This document shows, in pieces, positions 27,028 to 36,969 of a DNA stretch of 40,638 bases. Position 1 is the stretch's first letter, and each line of letters starts with the position of its first letter. The notes under the pieces were generated by a model. The model was not told where the DNA came from, did not search any database, and saw nothing but the letters and a program-made list of their open reading frames with translations. The DNA is taken from contig JAISKK010000084.1 in the NCBI GenBank assembly GCA_031260965.1, positions 1 to 40,638 on the forward strand. The letters are read 5' to 3'. This DNA comes from Desulfovibrio sp. GTDB lineage: Bacteria > Desulfobacterota > Desulfovibrionia > Desulfovibrionales > Desulfovibrionaceae. A program made the translations under genes and the position numbers.

Positions 27028-28057
27028 TTTGCTGTTTCCTCTTCCAGTCCTTATATTTCTTTTCGAAATTCTCTATTTTCATGCCGAAATCAAGACCCAT
27101 TTCCGTAAGCATCCGTTTGATTTCATCAAGCGATTTTTTACCGAAATTCTTGGTGCGCAGCATATCGGCTTCCTGACGCTGTACGAGTTCTCCTACCAAG
27201 GCGATATTAGCGGACTTAAGGCAATTGGTAGCGCGAACGGAGAGCTCAAGTTCATCTATGGACTTGAAAAGATTCTCATTGACATCCAAGCCGCCTGCGC
27301 CGCCCGCCGGAGTCTCGCCGGAAATACGCTCATCGAAATTTATAAAGGGTGAAAGCTGGTCTTTGAGAATTTTGGCGCTATAGGCCAAAGCGTCATCAGG
27401 CGTCACCGAACCGTCTGTCCAGACTTCGATGATCAGACGATCATAGTTGGTCATCTGTCCAACGCGCGCCTGCTCGACCGTGTAGGAAACCTTACGTACA
27501 GGGGCGTAGCTGGAATCCAGAGCAATCAGACCGACCTCTTCCGCCAAACCTTCATGCATATCGGCCGGAACATAGCCCTTGCCCATACGGACCTCAAGCT
27601 CCATCTCCACATCTCGTCGATCCGTGATCGTAAAAAGATGAAGATCGGGGTTGAGAACATTCACATGCTGGGTGCAGATCAAATTTTCCGCAGACACGAG
27701 TCCCGGTTGTGAAGCCTTGAGGCTCACGCGCTGCGGTTCGTCCGTATCCATGACCATCCGCACCTGCTTGAGATTGAGAACGATGTCTGTGACATCTTCA
27801 AGCACACCGGGAATGGTGGTGAATTCGTGCTGCACACCGTTTATTTTAACGGACACAAATGCCGCGCCCTGCAAAGAAGACAACAGGGTACGCCGCAGAG
27901 AATTGCCGAGAGTTATGCCGAAGCCGCGTTCAAGCGGCTCACAGACAAAACGCCCGTATACGACATTCGCGGTGTCGCTGGTGCGCGTAACCTGCTCAGG
28001 TTTGACCAGTTCCGACCAATTGCGCGAATTTATAAGCCTTTCGCCTTGTTTGAACAT
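27017..28057 (-). CDS. rpoA: DNA-directed RNA polymerase subunit alpha
   Basis: Assembles the RNA polymerase core and contacts activators and UP elements. The approximately 346-residue chain has an N-terminal assembly domain with [26 protein letters not shown] and a C-terminal domain with [19 protein letters not shown] and [13 protein letters not shown]. The start at 28057 ([14 protein letters not shown]) is preferred; adjacent ATG (28060) and GTG (28075) codons are alternatives, and GGTAGG lies about six bases upstream. It sits between rpsD and rplQ as usual for the alpha operon. Confidence 0.97.
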   Translation of the reverse strand: MFKQGERLINSRNWSELVKPEQVTRTSDTANVVYGRFVCEPLERGFGITLGNSLRRTLLSSLQGAAFVSVKINGVQHEFTTIPGVLEDVTDIVLNLKQVRMVMDTDEPQRVSLKASQPGLVSAENLICTQHVNVLNPDLHLFTITDRRDVEMELEVRMGKGYVPADMHEGLAEEVGLIALDSSYAPVRKVSYTVEQARVGQMTNYDRLIIEVWTDGSVTPDDALAYSAKILKDQLSPFINFDERISGETPAGGAGGLDVNENLFKSIDELELSVRATNCLKSANIALVGELVQRQEADMLRTKNFGKKSLDEIKRMLTEMGLDFGMKIENFEKKYKDWKRKQQNEA

Positions 28058-28080
28058 CATTTGCCTACCGCTCACGTCCC

Positions 28081-28710
28081 TTACTTGGAATAAAGTTCTA
28101 CAATCAGATCCTCATTGATCGGGGTCTGGATATCTTCGCGCTGCGGCAGGGACTTGACCACGCCGCGAAAAGCCGTTCCGTCAACCTCAAGCCATCCGGG
28201 CAGTCCCCGGCGCGCTATGACCTGGGGGGCGTCAGCCAGCACGGCCACCTTACGGTGTTTTTCCGGCACTTCAAGCACATCACCGGCTTTGATCAAAAGA
28301 GAAGGAATAGTGACTTTGCGTCCGTTCATTGTAAAAAGCCCATGACGCACGAGCTGCCTGGCCTGCTGCCGGGAACTGGCAAAGCCAAGCCTGTATATGA
28401 CGTTATCCAGTCTGCGTTCCAGGCTGATCAGGAGGTTGTGTCCGGTAATCCCCTTGGCTCTGTCCGCCTTGGTAAAATAATTGCGGAACTGCTGTTCCAG
28501 GACACCGTAAATACGGCGCACCTTTTGCTTTTCGCGCAACTGCAGGGCATAGTCAGAAAGTTTTTTGCGGGTATTGTGTCCGTGCTGACCTGGAGCATAA
28601 GGCCGGCGCTCAAAGGCGCATTTCGGCGTATGGCAACGGTCGCCCTTGATCATGAGCTTCACGCCCTCACGACGACACAGACGGCATTTGGAATCATTAT
28701 ATTTGGCCAA
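28081..28710 (-). CDS. rpsD: 30S ribosomal protein S4, zinc-binding (C+) form
   Basis: A 209-residue primary 16S-binding protein, and in E. coli the translational repressor of the alpha operon. The N-terminus keeps four cysteines, CRLC near residue 9 and CHTPKC near 26-31, so this is the zinc-containing form. The S4 RNA-binding domain is seen at [20 protein letters not shown] and [18 protein letters not shown]. Confidence 0.97.
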   Translation of the reverse strand: MAKYNDSKCRLCRREGVKLMIKGDRCHTPKCAFERRPYAPGQHGHNTRKKLSDYALQLREKQKVRRIYGVLEQQFRNYFTKADRAKGITGHNLLISLERRLDNVIYRLGFASSRQQARQLVRHGLFTMNGRKVTIPSLLIKAGDVLEVPEKHRKVAVLADAPQVIARRGLPGWLEVDGTAFRGVVKSLPQREDIQTPINEDLIVELYSK

Positions 28711-28728
28711 GGTCTTCCTCCTTAATCC

Positions 28729-29118
<390 letters not shown>

Positions 29119-29151
29119 GTCTGAACTCTTGGGTTTTCAGGTTAACGCAAA

Positions 29152-29520
29152 CTATTTTTTCTTGGGCGCGGCCCCACGGCGCGGCCCCTTTCTGGTGCGC
29201 GCATTGGTATGCGTACGCTGTCCTCTGGCCGGCAAACCCTTGCGGTGACGCAGGCCACGATAACAGCCAATATCCATAAGCCGCTTGACACTGGAACTCA
29301 CCTCACGGCGCAAGTCGCCTTCCACCTTGTGGCTCTGTTCAATCTCCTTGCGGATATCGTTGATCTCTTCCGCAGAAAGATCGTCAATGCCGCGCACCCA
29401 GTTAACGCCCGCGCTGTCCAAAATCTTCAAGGCGCTGGCTCGTCCGATGCCGTAAATATAAGTAAGAGCAATATCCGCCCTCTTGCCCCTCGGCAAATCC
29501 ACTCCGGCAATTCTGGCCAT
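29152..29520 (-). CDS. rpsM: 30S ribosomal protein S13
   Basis: The 122-residue protein begins [20 protein letters not shown], has [12 protein letters not shown] and ends with the basic [20 protein letters not shown] and GPRRGA tail of S13, which contacts tRNA and the intersubunit bridge. It follows rpmJ by 17 bases. Confidence 0.97.
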   Translation of the reverse strand: MARIAGVDLPRGKRADIALTYIYGIGRASALKILDSAGVNWVRGIDDLSAEEINDIRKEIEQSHKVEGDLRREVSSSVKRLMDIGCYRGLRHRKGLPARGQRTHTNARTRKGPRRGAAPKKK

Positions 29521-29537
29521 TTAACTCTCCTGCCCGC

Positions 29538-29651
29538 CTAGCCCTGGCGCTGCTTGTGCCTGGGGTTTTCGCAAAGAACCCGCAAAATGCCGTGGCGACG
29601 GATCACCTTGCATTTGGGGCACAGCCTCTTGATTGAAGGTCTGACTTTCAT
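29538..29651 (-). CDS. rpmJ: 50S ribosomal protein L36, zinc-binding form
   Basis: A 37-residue protein [15 protein letters not shown]... ending NPRHKQRQG. The zinc ligands CPKC, a third Cys (LCENP) and His are present, so this is the C+ form. The start at 29651 gives the exact family length; the frame is open upstream but unconserved. Confidence 0.95.
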   Translation of the reverse strand: MKVRPSIKRLCPKCKVIRRHGILRVLCENPRHKQRQG

Positions 29652-29724
29652 GGTAACGCTCCAGTTTACAGCTTTCCGGGATTTATTCAGACCAGGGAGC
29701 CGGTCCGGAGCCGGAACCAAGTCA

Positions 29725-29751
29725 TTTATACCTTTTTCACGCTACTGTCAA
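29725..29751 (-). promoter_or_regulatory. Possible internal promoter upstream of rpmJ
   Basis: On the minus strand TTGACA (29746-29751) is followed after 15 bases by TATAAA (29725-29730). The -35 is perfect but the spacing is short. It lies in the 108-base gap between map and rpmJ, the only long gap in the ribosomal superoperon and the place where alpha operons often start. Confidence 0.4.
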
Positions 29752-29759
29752 TGCGGTTC

Positions 29760-30530
29760 TTAGGCCGCGCTGCAACTCAAAATCTCTGGTCCATGGTGCA
29801 GGATCGCCACTGAATGCTCGCAGTGGGCGGCCAGTTTACGGTCTCTGGTCACTGCCGTCCAATTGTCGTCCATGATATCCACTTCATGGGTTCCCAGTGC
29901 CAACATAGGCTCAATGGCCAGTACCATCCCCGCTTTCAGGGGCAGGGGCGTAAAAATTCCGGTCTTAAAATTCGGAATCTCAGGCTTCTCATGCAGACTA
30001 CGACCCACTCCATGTCCCACAAACCTCCGAATAACAGAATAACCGTATTCTTCGGCATGTTTTTGCACAGAACTGGATATATCGCTCAAATAACGGCCCG
30101 GACGAGCCTCTTCCACAGCCAGAGCCAGGCATTCGTCCGTCACCCGGATCAAGCGTTCCGCCTCCTGCGAAATTGCCCCCACCCCCAAGGTACGGGCGCA
30201 ATCACTGTAAAAACCCTCAAAAACCACTCCGAAATCAAAGCTCACAATATCACCATCCCGGAGCGGGCGAGCGGAGGGAAAACCGTGCACCACCACCTCA
30301 TTCACAGAGCAACACAGGGCGTAAGGAAAACCGCTATAACCCTGAAAGGCTGGCCGCACCTTGTAGGTCCGGCAAAGATCCTGGGCAATCTCCTCAAAAC
30401 GCATGGTCGGCGTACCGGCCCGGACTTCCGCACACATGGCATCCAGAATAATCACCCCGATGCGGTTAGCTTCGCGCATCAACGCGATCTCTTTCTCATT
30501 TTTGAGAAAAATGCCCCTATATTTCTGCAC
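29760..30530 (-). CDS. map: Methionine aminopeptidase, type I
   Basis: Removes the initiator Met from nascent proteins. The 256-residue enzyme has the metal ligands in SFDFGVVFEGFYSDCARTLG (two Asp), GHGVGRSLHEKPEIPN (His), LAIEPML (Glu) and CEHSVAIL (Glu). The GTG start overlaps the secY stop by one base (TAGTG). The secY-map order is common where adk is absent from the operon. Confidence 0.97.
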   Translation of the reverse strand: MQKYRGIFLKNEKEIALMREANRIGVIILDAMCAEVRAGTPTMRFEEIAQDLCRTYKVRPAFQGYSGFPYALCCSVNEVVVHGFPSARPLRDGDIVSFDFGVVFEGFYSDCARTLGVGAISQEAERLIRVTDECLALAVEEARPGRYLSDISSSVQKHAEEYGYSVIRRFVGHGVGRSLHEKPEIPNFKTGIFTPLPLKAGMVLAIEPMLALGTHEVDIMDDNWTAVTRDRKLAAHCEHSVAILHHGPEILSCSAA

Positions 30531-31843
30531 TATTGAAACCGGCCTCTAATCCTGGCTTTGCCGAGCAGACCTTCGTACTGCCTGGAAATCATGTACGAAT
30601 TGACCTGCCCCATGAAATCCATAGCCACACCCACGACAATGAGAATGCTGGTTCCGCCGAAGTAGAAGGGTAAGTTGAAATACTGGATCAAAAACTGCGG
30701 AAGCAGGCAGACAAGACTGATATATATCGCTCCCCACAGGGTAATACGCGTCAGAACATTGTCAATGTATTCCTGTGTTTTCTCACCGGGGCGGATGCCT
30801 GGGACAAAGCCGTTCTGTTTTTTGAGATTTTCCGCTATGTCCTTGGGATCAAAAATGATGGCCGTATAAAAATAGCAGAAAAAAACTATAAGCCCGACAT
30901 ACAAAACATTATACATCACCGTTGACGGCGAAAACCATGAAGAAAAGGTTTTCAGCATGGGATTTTCGGAAAACTGGGCGATGGTGGCCGGAAAAACAAG
31001 CAGAGAACCCGCGAAAATAGGCGGAATAACCCCGGCTGTATTCAAACGCAAAGGCAGATGTGTCTGTTGACCGCCGTACATGCGCCGACCCTGTTGCCTC
31101 TTGGCGTAATGAACAGGAATGCGCCGCTGCGCCCTTTCCACAAAAACCACAGCAACGGTAACGATCAGCATCAAAATGCCGATAACCGGCAACATGATAT
31201 AGGGCAGGCTGTCTCCGACCAGAGAATAGGTCTGAATCATGGCATTGGGGATTCCGGCCACAATACCTGCGAAAATGATCAGGGATATGCCGTTGCCGAT
31301 GCCTTTGGCAGTTATCTGCTCACCAAGCCACATGAGCAGAATGGTTCCAGCAGACATGGTTATGATGGTCACAAAGCGGAACATGGCCCCCGGTTCAGGG
31401 ACCATCGGCACCCCGTTCGGTCCGCTCATGCCCTCAAGCATGGCGGCCAGACCGAAGCCCTGCACAAAGGTGATAAGCACGGTGGCATAGCGGGTGTACT
31501 GGGTTACCTTTTTACGCCCGGAAGCCCCCTCCTCCTTGGCCATACGCTTGAGATCCGGACTTAGGACCTGAAGAAGCTGCATGATAATGGAGGCAGAGAT
31601 ATAGGGCATGACCCCTAAAGCGAAAATTGAGACATTGCGCAGACCGCCGCCGGAAAACATGTCAAAAACGCCGAAAAGCGTACCCTGGGCCTGATTGAAA
31701 AACGCGGCCATAGCTACAGTATCCACGCCGGGAATGGGAACATGGATGCCTACGCGATAAGCGAGCAAAAGCAAAAAGCTCCACCCGAGCTTGGACCAAA
31801 GCTCAGGTACATGGGCAATATTTTTTATGCCTTCAACAGACAC
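30530..31843 (-). CDS. secY: Protein translocase subunit SecY
   Basis: Central channel of the Sec translocon. The 437-residue protein has about ten membrane helices, the N-terminal AYRVGIHVPIPGVD, the plug-region FSGGGLRNVSIFALGVMPYI and the cytoplasmic C5 loop PGIRPGEKTQEYI. The start is GTG at 31843, three bases after the rplO stop. Confidence 0.97.
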   Translation of the reverse strand: MSVEGIKNIAHVPELWSKLGWSFLLLLAYRVGIHVPIPGVDTVAMAAFFNQAQGTLFGVFDMFSGGGLRNVSIFALGVMPYISASIIMQLLQVLSPDLKRMAKEEGASGRKKVTQYTRYATVLITFVQGFGLAAMLEGMSGPNGVPMVPEPGAMFRFVTIITMSAGTILLMWLGEQITAKGIGNGISLIIFAGIVAGIPNAMIQTYSLVGDSLPYIMLPVIGILMLIVTVAVVFVERAQRRIPVHYAKRQQGRRMYGGQQTHLPLRLNTAGVIPPIFAGSLLVFPATIAQFSENPMLKTFSSWFSPSTVMYNVLYVGLIVFFCYFYTAIIFDPKDIAENLKKQNGFVPGIRPGEKTQEYIDNVLTRITLWGAIYISLVCLLPQFLIQYFNLPFYFGGTSILIVVGVAMDFMGQVNSYMISRQYEGLLGKARIRGRFQ

Positions 31844-31846
31844 AGC

Positions 31847-32356
31847 CTATGCCTTTCCTTTTGGGGTGGTGATTTTATAACGGTTAAATCCGGGCTTTTT
31901 TTCCACCGGCTCTTCAAGAGCCCGAGCGCTGCCCCCCGCTTTTTCAATCTTCTCACGGGCCGAGGCAGTAAACCTGTGCGCCTCGACATTCAAGGCAACC
32001 TGGATTTCACCATCGCCAAGAATCTTCACCGGACTACCGTTATCGGCAAGACCGGCAGCGTAAATGTCCTCAAGGCGAATCTCGCTTTTACCGTCAAAAA
32101 AGTCGGCCAGATCGGCAATATTGATCACGCAATAACGGACGCGGAAGGGATAATTTTTAAAACCCCGCTTGGGCAGGCGTCTTTGCAGGGGCATCTGACC
32201 GCCTTCAAAGCCCGCCGGCACACCGCCGCCGGATCTGGCGTTCTGGCCCTTATTGCCCTTGCCGGCCGTGCAGCCGAGTCCGGAACCGGAGCCACGCCCA
32301 ACGCGTTTGCGGCTTTTACGCTCTTCCTGGAAGGGATAAAGGGTATGCAGATACAT
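31847..32356 (-). CDS. rplO: 50S ribosomal protein L15
   Basis: The 169-residue protein has MYLHTLYPFQEERKSRKRVG, RGSGSGLGCTAGKGNKGQ and GGGVPAGFEGGQMPLQRRLP, the conserved glycine-rich N-terminal extension of L15. It is somewhat longer than E. coli L15 (144) at the C-terminus. The ATG overlaps the rpmD stop by one base. Confidence 0.97.
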   Translation of the reverse strand: MYLHTLYPFQEERKSRKRVGRGSGSGLGCTAGKGNKGQNARSGGGVPAGFEGGQMPLQRRLPKRGFKNYPFRVRYCVINIADLADFFDGKSEIRLEDIYAAGLADNGSPVKILGDGEIQVALNVEAHRFTASAREKIEKAGGSARALEEPVEKKPGFNRYKITTPKGKA

Positions 32357-32526
32357 TATTCCACCACCTTGAGCATATGCGAAACCTTGGCAATCATGCC
32401 GCGCATGGATGCGTTATCCTGTATTTCCTTTTCCTGATGCATGCGCCGCAGACCAAGGGCGGCAAGAACCTGCCGCTGTTTAGGCGTGCTGCGTATGGTG
32501 CTGCGAATAAGTTTGACCTTGAGCAT
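32356..32526 (-). CDS. rpmD: 50S ribosomal protein L30
   Basis: A 56-residue protein, MLKVKLIRSTIRSTPKQRQV continuing to MIAKVSHMLKVVE, matching bacterial L30 in length and in the LGLRRMHQ motif. The frame is open upstream, but the ATG at 32526 gives the family start. Confidence 0.95.
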   Translation of the reverse strand: MLKVKLIRSTIRSTPKQRQVLAALGLRRMHQEKEIQDNASMRGMIAKVSHMLKVVE

Positions 32527-32539
32527 GAGTTCACCTGTT

Positions 32540-33031
32540 CTATTTGCGCGGGGTAAAAAGTTTTTTGCCGCGCATTTCACCGACATCTTCACTGGCGCGC
32601 AGGGAAGCAAGGCCTTGGACAGTAGCGCGCAGCACATTATGCGGGTTGTTGGTGCCAATGGCTTTGGTCAGAACATCAGAAACGCCCACGGCTTCCATCA
32701 CTGCACGGACGGCTCCGCCAGCTATTATGCCGGTACCGCGCGAGGCGGGCTTGAGCATAACACGGCCCGCGCCGTAAATGCCCAGCACTTCATAAGGCAA
32801 TGTCCCTTCGATGAGGGGGATCCGGATCATGGATTTTCTGGCCCGCTCCGTAGCTTTGCGCAAAGCTTCCGGAACTTCCTGAGCTTTGCCGAGACCGAAG
32901 CCGACGGAACCTTTGCCGTCGCCAACCACAACCAGAGCGGAAAAAGAAAATCTGCGTCCGCCCTTGACAACCTTTGCAACACGATTGAGAGACACTATCT
33001 TCTCAACCATGCCAAGTTCATTCTGTTCCAT
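32540..33031 (-). CDS. rpsE: 30S ribosomal protein S5
   Basis: The 163-residue protein contains [40 protein letters not shown] and [20 protein letters not shown], the decoding-fidelity protein S5. A start at the internal Met (GMVEKIV) is possible but the upstream ATG is conventional. Confidence 0.97.
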   Translation of the reverse strand: MEQNELGMVEKIVSLNRVAKVVKGGRRFSFSALVVVGDGKGSVGFGLGKAQEVPEALRKATERARKSMIRIPLIEGTLPYEVLGIYGAGRVMLKPASRGTGIIAGGAVRAVMEAVGVSDVLTKAIGTNNPHNVLRATVQGLASLRASEDVGEMRGKKLFTPRK

Positions 33032-33047
33032 GCCTTACCTTACCGGA

Positions 33048-33410
33048 TTAAAATTCAAGGCCGGCTTCACGTGCCCCATCGGCAACCGCTTTAATCCGAC
33101 CGTGAAACAGATAGCCGTTGCGATCAAAAACAACGCTCGTTATATCCTTTTCCTTGGCCAGACGGGCAATTTCCTTGCCCACCAGTTCACTGCCGGCTTT
33201 GTTGCAACGCACAGCATCCCCGGCCTTTTTGAGGCCCAAGGTAGAGGCGGCAAGCAAGGTGGCGCCGACATTATCGTCAACAAGCTGAGCATAAATATGC
33301 AGATTGGAACGGAAAACGACAAGACGCGGACGTGCGGACGTGCCGGAAATCTTTTTACGGATGCGCACCTTACGGCGGCGCCGCGCTGTTTCTTTAGAAA
33401 GGGCTGACAT
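33048..33410 (-). CDS. rplR: 50S ribosomal protein L18
   Basis: The 120-residue 5S-rRNA-binding protein has RRRRKVRIRKKISGTSARPR, LVVFRSNLHIYAQLVDD and the C-terminal VVFDRNGYLFHGRIKAVADG, then AREAGLEF. Length is normal. Confidence 0.97.
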   Translation of the reverse strand: MSALSKETARRRRKVRIRKKISGTSARPRLVVFRSNLHIYAQLVDDNVGATLLAASTLGLKKAGDAVRCNKAGSELVGKEIARLAKEKDITSVVFDRNGYLFHGRIKAVADGAREAGLEF

Positions 33411-33421
33411 TTCTCACCTGC

Positions 33422-33961
33422 CTATTTCTTGCTGCCGGACTTGCCGACCTTACGACGAACCTGTTCGTTTTCGTAACGGATGCCCTTGCCCTTGTAGGGT
33501 TCGGGTTTGCGCAGGCGACGGATGCCGGCCGCCAGCTCTCCAACCTGCTCCTTGCTTATGCCGGAAATGGTAAGTTTCTGTCCTTCCGCCTTGGCCTCAA
33601 TGCCCGCAGGCAGATCCACCAGCACGGGATGGGAGAAACCAAGAGACATTTCAATGATGGACCCTTTGACGGCTACCCTGTAGCCAACACCGATGACTTC
33701 CAGGGTCTTGGAAAAACCCTTGGCCACCCCCTCCACGCAGTTAGCGAGCAGGGTGCGGCGCAATCCGTGCCGGGCGCGAGCGGTTCGGGACTCGTCCACG
33801 CGGGTAATCACAACCTCATCGGCCTTAAATTCGTAGTGCAGATTCTCGTCAACCGGGGTACTGAGGTTGCCCTTGGGACCTTTGACGTTAATCATCCCGC
33901 CCTCAAGTTTTACTTCCACACCCTTGGGCAAGGCTACGGGGATCTTTCCTATTCTGGACAT
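33422..33961 (-). CDS. rplF: 50S ribosomal protein L6
   Basis: The 179-residue protein starts MSRIGKIPVALPKGVEV and ends in the conserved EPYKGKGIRYENEQVRRK followed by VGKSGSKK. An upstream-open frame to 34114 overlaps rpsH and is not conserved, so 33961 is taken as the start. Confidence 0.97.
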   Translation of the reverse strand: MSRIGKIPVALPKGVEVKLEGGMINVKGPKGNLSTPVDENLHYEFKADEVVITRVDESRTARARHGLRRTLLANCVEGVAKGFSKTLEVIGVGYRVAVKGSIIEMSLGFSHPVLVDLPAGIEAKAEGQKLTISGISKEQVGELAAGIRRLRKPEPYKGKGIRYENEQVRRKVGKSGSKK

Positions 33962-33971
33962 ATATCTAACC

Positions 33972-34352
33972 CTACCATATTTCGCACAAAAGTTCGCCCC
34001 CGATCTGCCTGTCCCGAGCGGTGACACCATCCAGAACTCCATTGGAGGTAGAAATGATGCAGACGCCAAGACCGTTCTGAACGCGAGGGATTTGGGAAGA
34101 GCCGACATAAACACGCCGGCCGGGCTTGCTTATCCGCTTTAAGCCGCTGATGGCTGGTTTACCACCGCTGTATTTAAGGGCTATGGTGAAGGATTTGTCG
34201 GAATCCGTAACATCCTCCACATAACCTTCCTGCTTCAGGATGGCAGCTATGGCTTTTTTCATTCTGGACCCGGGCACACTTACTTCCTTGTGCAAGGCAA
34301 GATGGGCGTTCCGGATGCGCGTGAGCATATCGGCAATAGGATCGGTCAACAT
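33972..34352 (-). CDS. rpsH: 30S ribosomal protein S8
   Basis: The 126-residue protein starts MLTDPIADMLTRIRNAHLAL and contains KRISKPGRRVYVG and the C-terminal GVCIISTSNGVLDGVTARD. S8 is the translational regulator of the spc operon in E. coli. The final IGGELLCEIW is normal. Confidence 0.97.
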   Translation of the reverse strand: MLTDPIADMLTRIRNAHLALHKEVSVPGSRMKKAIAAILKQEGYVEDVTDSDKSFTIALKYSGGKPAISGLKRISKPGRRVYVGSSQIPRVQNGLGVCIISTSNGVLDGVTARDRQIGGELLCEIW

Positions 34353-34373
34353 GTATTACTCCTTAAACCTTTA

Positions 34374-34559
34374 TTACCAGCTTGACTTGCGCACGCCGGG
34401 GAGTTCGCCGCGCAACGACATATTGCGAAAACAGATGCGGCAAAGCCCGAATTTACGCATAAACGCGCGCGGCCGACCACATATAGGACAACGATTATAA
34501 CCGCGGGCGCTGAACTTGGGTTTGCGTCTGGCTTTAACTTCAAGAGAAGTGCGGGACAA
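34374..34559 (-). CDS. rpsN: 30S ribosomal protein S14, type Z (zinc-binding)
   Basis: The 61-residue protein is the short zinc form with CPIC and CRIC pairs ([25 protein letters not shown]). The start is a TTG at 34559 with GGAG about eight bases upstream; no ATG alternative is available, an unusual start codon for a ribosomal protein gene. Confidence 0.95.
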   Translation of the reverse strand: MSRTSLEVKARRKPKFSARGYNRCPICGRPRAFMRKFGLCRICFRNMSLRGELPGVRKSSW

Positions 34560-34645
34560 GGTATGCTCTCCTTCCTTTTGCTTGCTTGGCTTTTTTCACC
34601 ATAACAACGACTTGGCAATCCAAATTGGATCTTGCACCGCTGTTA

Positions 34646-35185
34646 TCATTTCCTGAAGGGCATCCCCAGTTGTTCCAGAAGATGCTTGCCTTCCCGGTCA
34701 GACACGGCTGAAGTCACAATAGTGATATTCATCCCTTTGGGGTTGTCCACGCGGTCAACATCCAGTTCCGGGAAAATCGTATGTTCCTTGATGCCGAGCG
34801 TAAAATTGCCGCGACCATCAAAACCCCTGTCCGGGATACCACGAAAGTCGCGCACCCTGGGCAATGCGAAGTTGACCAGCTTGTCCAGAAAATCCCACAT
34901 GCGCGGCCCGCGCAGGGTCACGCGGCAACCGATAGGCATTCCCTCGCGCAACTTGAACGCAGCTATAGATTTTTTGGCCCTGGTAACTATGGCCTTCTGG
35001 CCGGCAATGGCCGTGAGTTCCGCCACGGCCTCCTCCATGAGCTTGTTATTCTGGGAGGCGGCGCCAAGGCCGATGTTCAGGGAAATTTTAACAACATCAG
35101 GGATCTGCATGGGGCTCTTATAGCCAAATTCCTTTTGCAGTCCGGGCACTACTTTATCGCGGTATTCCTTTTCAAGGCGTGTCAT
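34646..35185 (-). CDS. rplE: 50S ribosomal protein L5
   Basis: The 179-residue 5S-rRNA-binding protein starts [20 protein letters not shown] and contains [40 protein letters not shown] and [19 protein letters not shown]. The start overlaps the rplX stop by four bases; an upstream-open frame to 35221 is inside rplX and rejected. The 86-base spacer to rpsN contains only the ribosome-binding site. Confidence 0.97.
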   Translation of the reverse strand: MTRLEKEYRDKVVPGLQKEFGYKSPMQIPDVVKISLNIGLGAASQNNKLMEEAVAELTAIAGQKAIVTRAKKSIAAFKLREGMPIGCRVTLRGPRMWDFLDKLVNFALPRVRDFRGIPDRGFDGRGNFTLGIKEHTIFPELDVDRVDNPKGMNITIVTSAVSDREGKHLLEQLGMPFRK

Positions 35186-35544
35186 TTCTTCTTCCCACCC
35201 TGAACCAGTATTTCGTTGCATTTTTTGCAGAAGCGCACCCTTTTGCGGGCGCTTGCGCCGTCCCTGGTTTCTTCAAGATAGCGGTAGCCCACCCGCGTCA
35301 CCTTATGGCAAACCGGGCACTGCAACATGACATTTGACACATGCAAGGGCATTTCCTTCTCAAGGCGTCCTCCAGGCTGCTGAGCCTGAGGATTGCCGCG
35401 CGTATGGCGGATATACACATTGACCTTCTCTACCAAAACCCTATCCTTCTTGCGCAACACCTTGAGGACACGGCCGACTTTGCCCTTGTCCTTTCCGGCT
35501 ATCACCATAACCACGTCATCTTTATGGATGCGGAATTGTTTCAT
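35182..35544 (-). CDS. rplX: 50S ribosomal protein L24
   Basis: The 120-residue protein has the KOW motif at [20 protein letters not shown] and the conserved [12 protein letters not shown]. Its C-terminal half carries CPVCHK and CKKC, a possible zinc ribbon found in some L24 proteins. It starts assembly of the large subunit. Confidence 0.96.
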   Translation of the reverse strand: MKQFRIHKDDVVMVIAGKDKGKVGRVLKVLRKKDRVLVEKVNVYIRHTRGNPQAQQPGGRLEKEMPLHVSNVMLQCPVCHKVTRVGYRYLEETRDGASARKRVRFCKKCNEILVQGGKKK

Positions 35545-35553
35545 ATAGTGCTC

Positions 35554-35922
35554 CTACAAAACCTCAGGCGCAAGAGAGACAATTTTCATAAAATTCTTGG
35601 CACGCAGTTCTCTGGCCACGGGTCCAAAAATACGCGTTCCCACCGGCTCACCTTGCTTGGTCAGCAAAACGGCTGCATTGGTGTCAAATTTTATATATGT
35701 TCCGTCTGCGCGACGCAATTCTTTAGCTGTACGCACCACAACCGCCTGCATCACTTCGCCCTTTTTCACTTTGCTGTGCGGCATGGCATCTTTCACGGAC
35801 ACCATGATAATATCTCCGACGGATGCGTAACGGCGTTTAGAGCCACCCAGCACCTTGATGCAGGCGACGCTTTTCGCGCCGGAGTTGTCGGCGACTTCCA
35901 GAGAGGATTCTACCTGTATCAT
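35554..35922 (-). CDS. rplN: 50S ribosomal protein L14
   Basis: The 122-residue protein begins [20 protein letters not shown], contains [20 protein letters not shown] and [20 protein letters not shown], and ends [18 protein letters not shown], all typical of L14. Confidence 0.98.
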   Translation of the reverse strand: MIQVESSLEVADNSGAKSVACIKVLGGSKRRYASVGDIIMVSVKDAMPHSKVKKGEVMQAVVVRTAKELRRADGTYIKFDTNAAVLLTKQGEPVGTRIFGPVARELRAKNFMKIVSLAPEVL

Positions 35923-35934
35923 AGTCGCAACTCC

Positions 35935-36201
35935 TTAGACGGCCTTTTCCAGTATGGAGACAAGATGCCAGCGTTTATTACGCGAAAGCGGACGGTATTC
36001 AATAATCTTTACCGTATCGCCCAGACCACATTCATTATTGGGGTCGTGCGCCGTAAATTTCTTGTGCCGGCGGATGAATTTTTTAAGCAAAGGGTGCTTG
36101 ACCAGTGTCTCAACCAAAACGACTATGGTCTTGTCGTTGCAGTTGCTCACCACCGTGCCCACCAGGGACCGGCCCTTTCTGTTAGCAAGTTCCGCGCTCA
36201 T
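35935..36201 (-). CDS. rpsQ: 30S ribosomal protein S17
   Basis: The 88-residue protein begins [20 protein letters not shown] and contains [20 protein letters not shown] and [20 protein letters not shown]. The start at 36201 gives the usual length; the longer frame into rpmC is rejected. It follows rpmC by one base. Confidence 0.96.
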   Translation of the reverse strand: MSAELANRKGRSLVGTVVSNCNDKTIVVLVETLVKHPLLKKFIRRHKKFTAHDPNNECGLGDTVKIIEYRPLSRNKRWHLVSILEKAV

Positions 36202-36202
36202 C

Positions 36203-36556
36203 TTAAGACACCACTTCCTTTTGCCGGATAAGGGTAAGAAGCCGTGCCACGCGCTTGCGCAGCCGGCCGGGCTGGGAGGAATTTTCCAGTTGGCCGGTGG
36301 CCTGGCGGAAACGCAGATTAAACAGTTCCTTGCGCACTTCGCCAAGTTGCGTCTTCAATCCTTCCAAATCAAGCTTTTCAAATTCCCGCATAGCCGGGGA
36401 ACTTACCTTTTTCAAAGCCAGGGCTGTTTTAAGGTTAACCCTGGTTGCCTCACGCGCCGCTTCCGAACCCTTACCCGAAGCTATCGCGCCGGAACGATTT
36501 TTCAGCTTGGAGCGGTACCTTTCGCGTTTTTTTATCTTGAGGGCGACCTTGCTCAT
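36203..36556 (-). CDS. rpmC: 50S ribosomal protein L29 with predicted N-terminal extension
   Basis: The last 62 residues (from [19 protein letters not shown]) are a complete bacterial L29 with the [16 protein letters not shown] motif. The frame continues in phase 55 codons upstream to an ATG at 36556 that overlaps the rplP stop as ATGA and has a strong GGAGGG site seven bases before it. The L29 core start at 36391 has only AAAGG at an unfavourable 14-base distance. The extension is rich in Lys/Arg ([16 protein letters not shown]). If the short start were used, a 162-base gap would remain in a superoperon whose other gaps here are mostly 0-90 bases. The extended form is favoured on these grounds. 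Confidence 0.8.
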   Translation of the reverse strand: MSKVALKIKKRERYRSKLKNRSGAIASGKGSEAAREATRVNLKTALALKKVSSPAMREFEKLDLEGLKTQLGEVRKELFNLRFRQATGQLENSSQPGRLRKRVARLLTLIRQKEVVS

Positions 36557-36969
36557 ACAAAGCCCTCCCTGGCGACAATATTGGTTTTGATGGGAAGTTT
36601 GTGGGCAGCCCGGGTCAAAGCCTCTTTAGCGAGATCCAGGGACACCCCCTTTATCTCATAAAGAATGCGACCGGGCTTAACTGCGGCATACCAGCCGGCT
36701 GGAGCTCCCTTGCCTTTGCCCATGCGCACTTCAAGGGGCTTGGAGGTATAGCAACGATCCGGAAAAATGCGGATCCAGACCTTACCGCCGCGTTTAATAT
36801 GACGCATCATGGCGATACGCGCGGCCTCAATTTGCTGATTGGTCAATTTTCCGTGCTCCATGGCCTTGAGACCGATATCACCGAAAGAAATCTCCGCTCC
36901 CCGCAAAGCAGGACCCTTGATGCGACCCTTTTGCAGTTTGCGAAATTTTGTTCTTTTTGGACTAAGCAT
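36553..36969 (-). CDS. rplP: 50S ribosomal protein L16
   Basis: The 138-residue protein begins [19 protein letters not shown] and contains [20 protein letters not shown] and [20 protein letters not shown], as in L16 near the peptidyl-transferase centre. The start at 36969 is inside the rpsC 3' end (eight-base overlap). Confidence 0.98.
   Translation of the reverse strand: MLSPKRTKFRKLQKGRIKGPALRGAEISFGDIGLKAMEHGKLTNQQIEAARIAMMRHIKRGGKVWIRIFPDRCYTSKPLEVRMGKGKGAPAGWYAAVKPGRILYEIKGVSLDLAKEALTRAAHKLPIKTNIVAREGFV

Noticed and set aside
33962-34114. An N-terminal extension of L6 reaching into rpsH
   Set aside because: The conserved L6 start MSRIGKIP lies at 33961 and the upstream part is the out-of-frame reading of rpsH.
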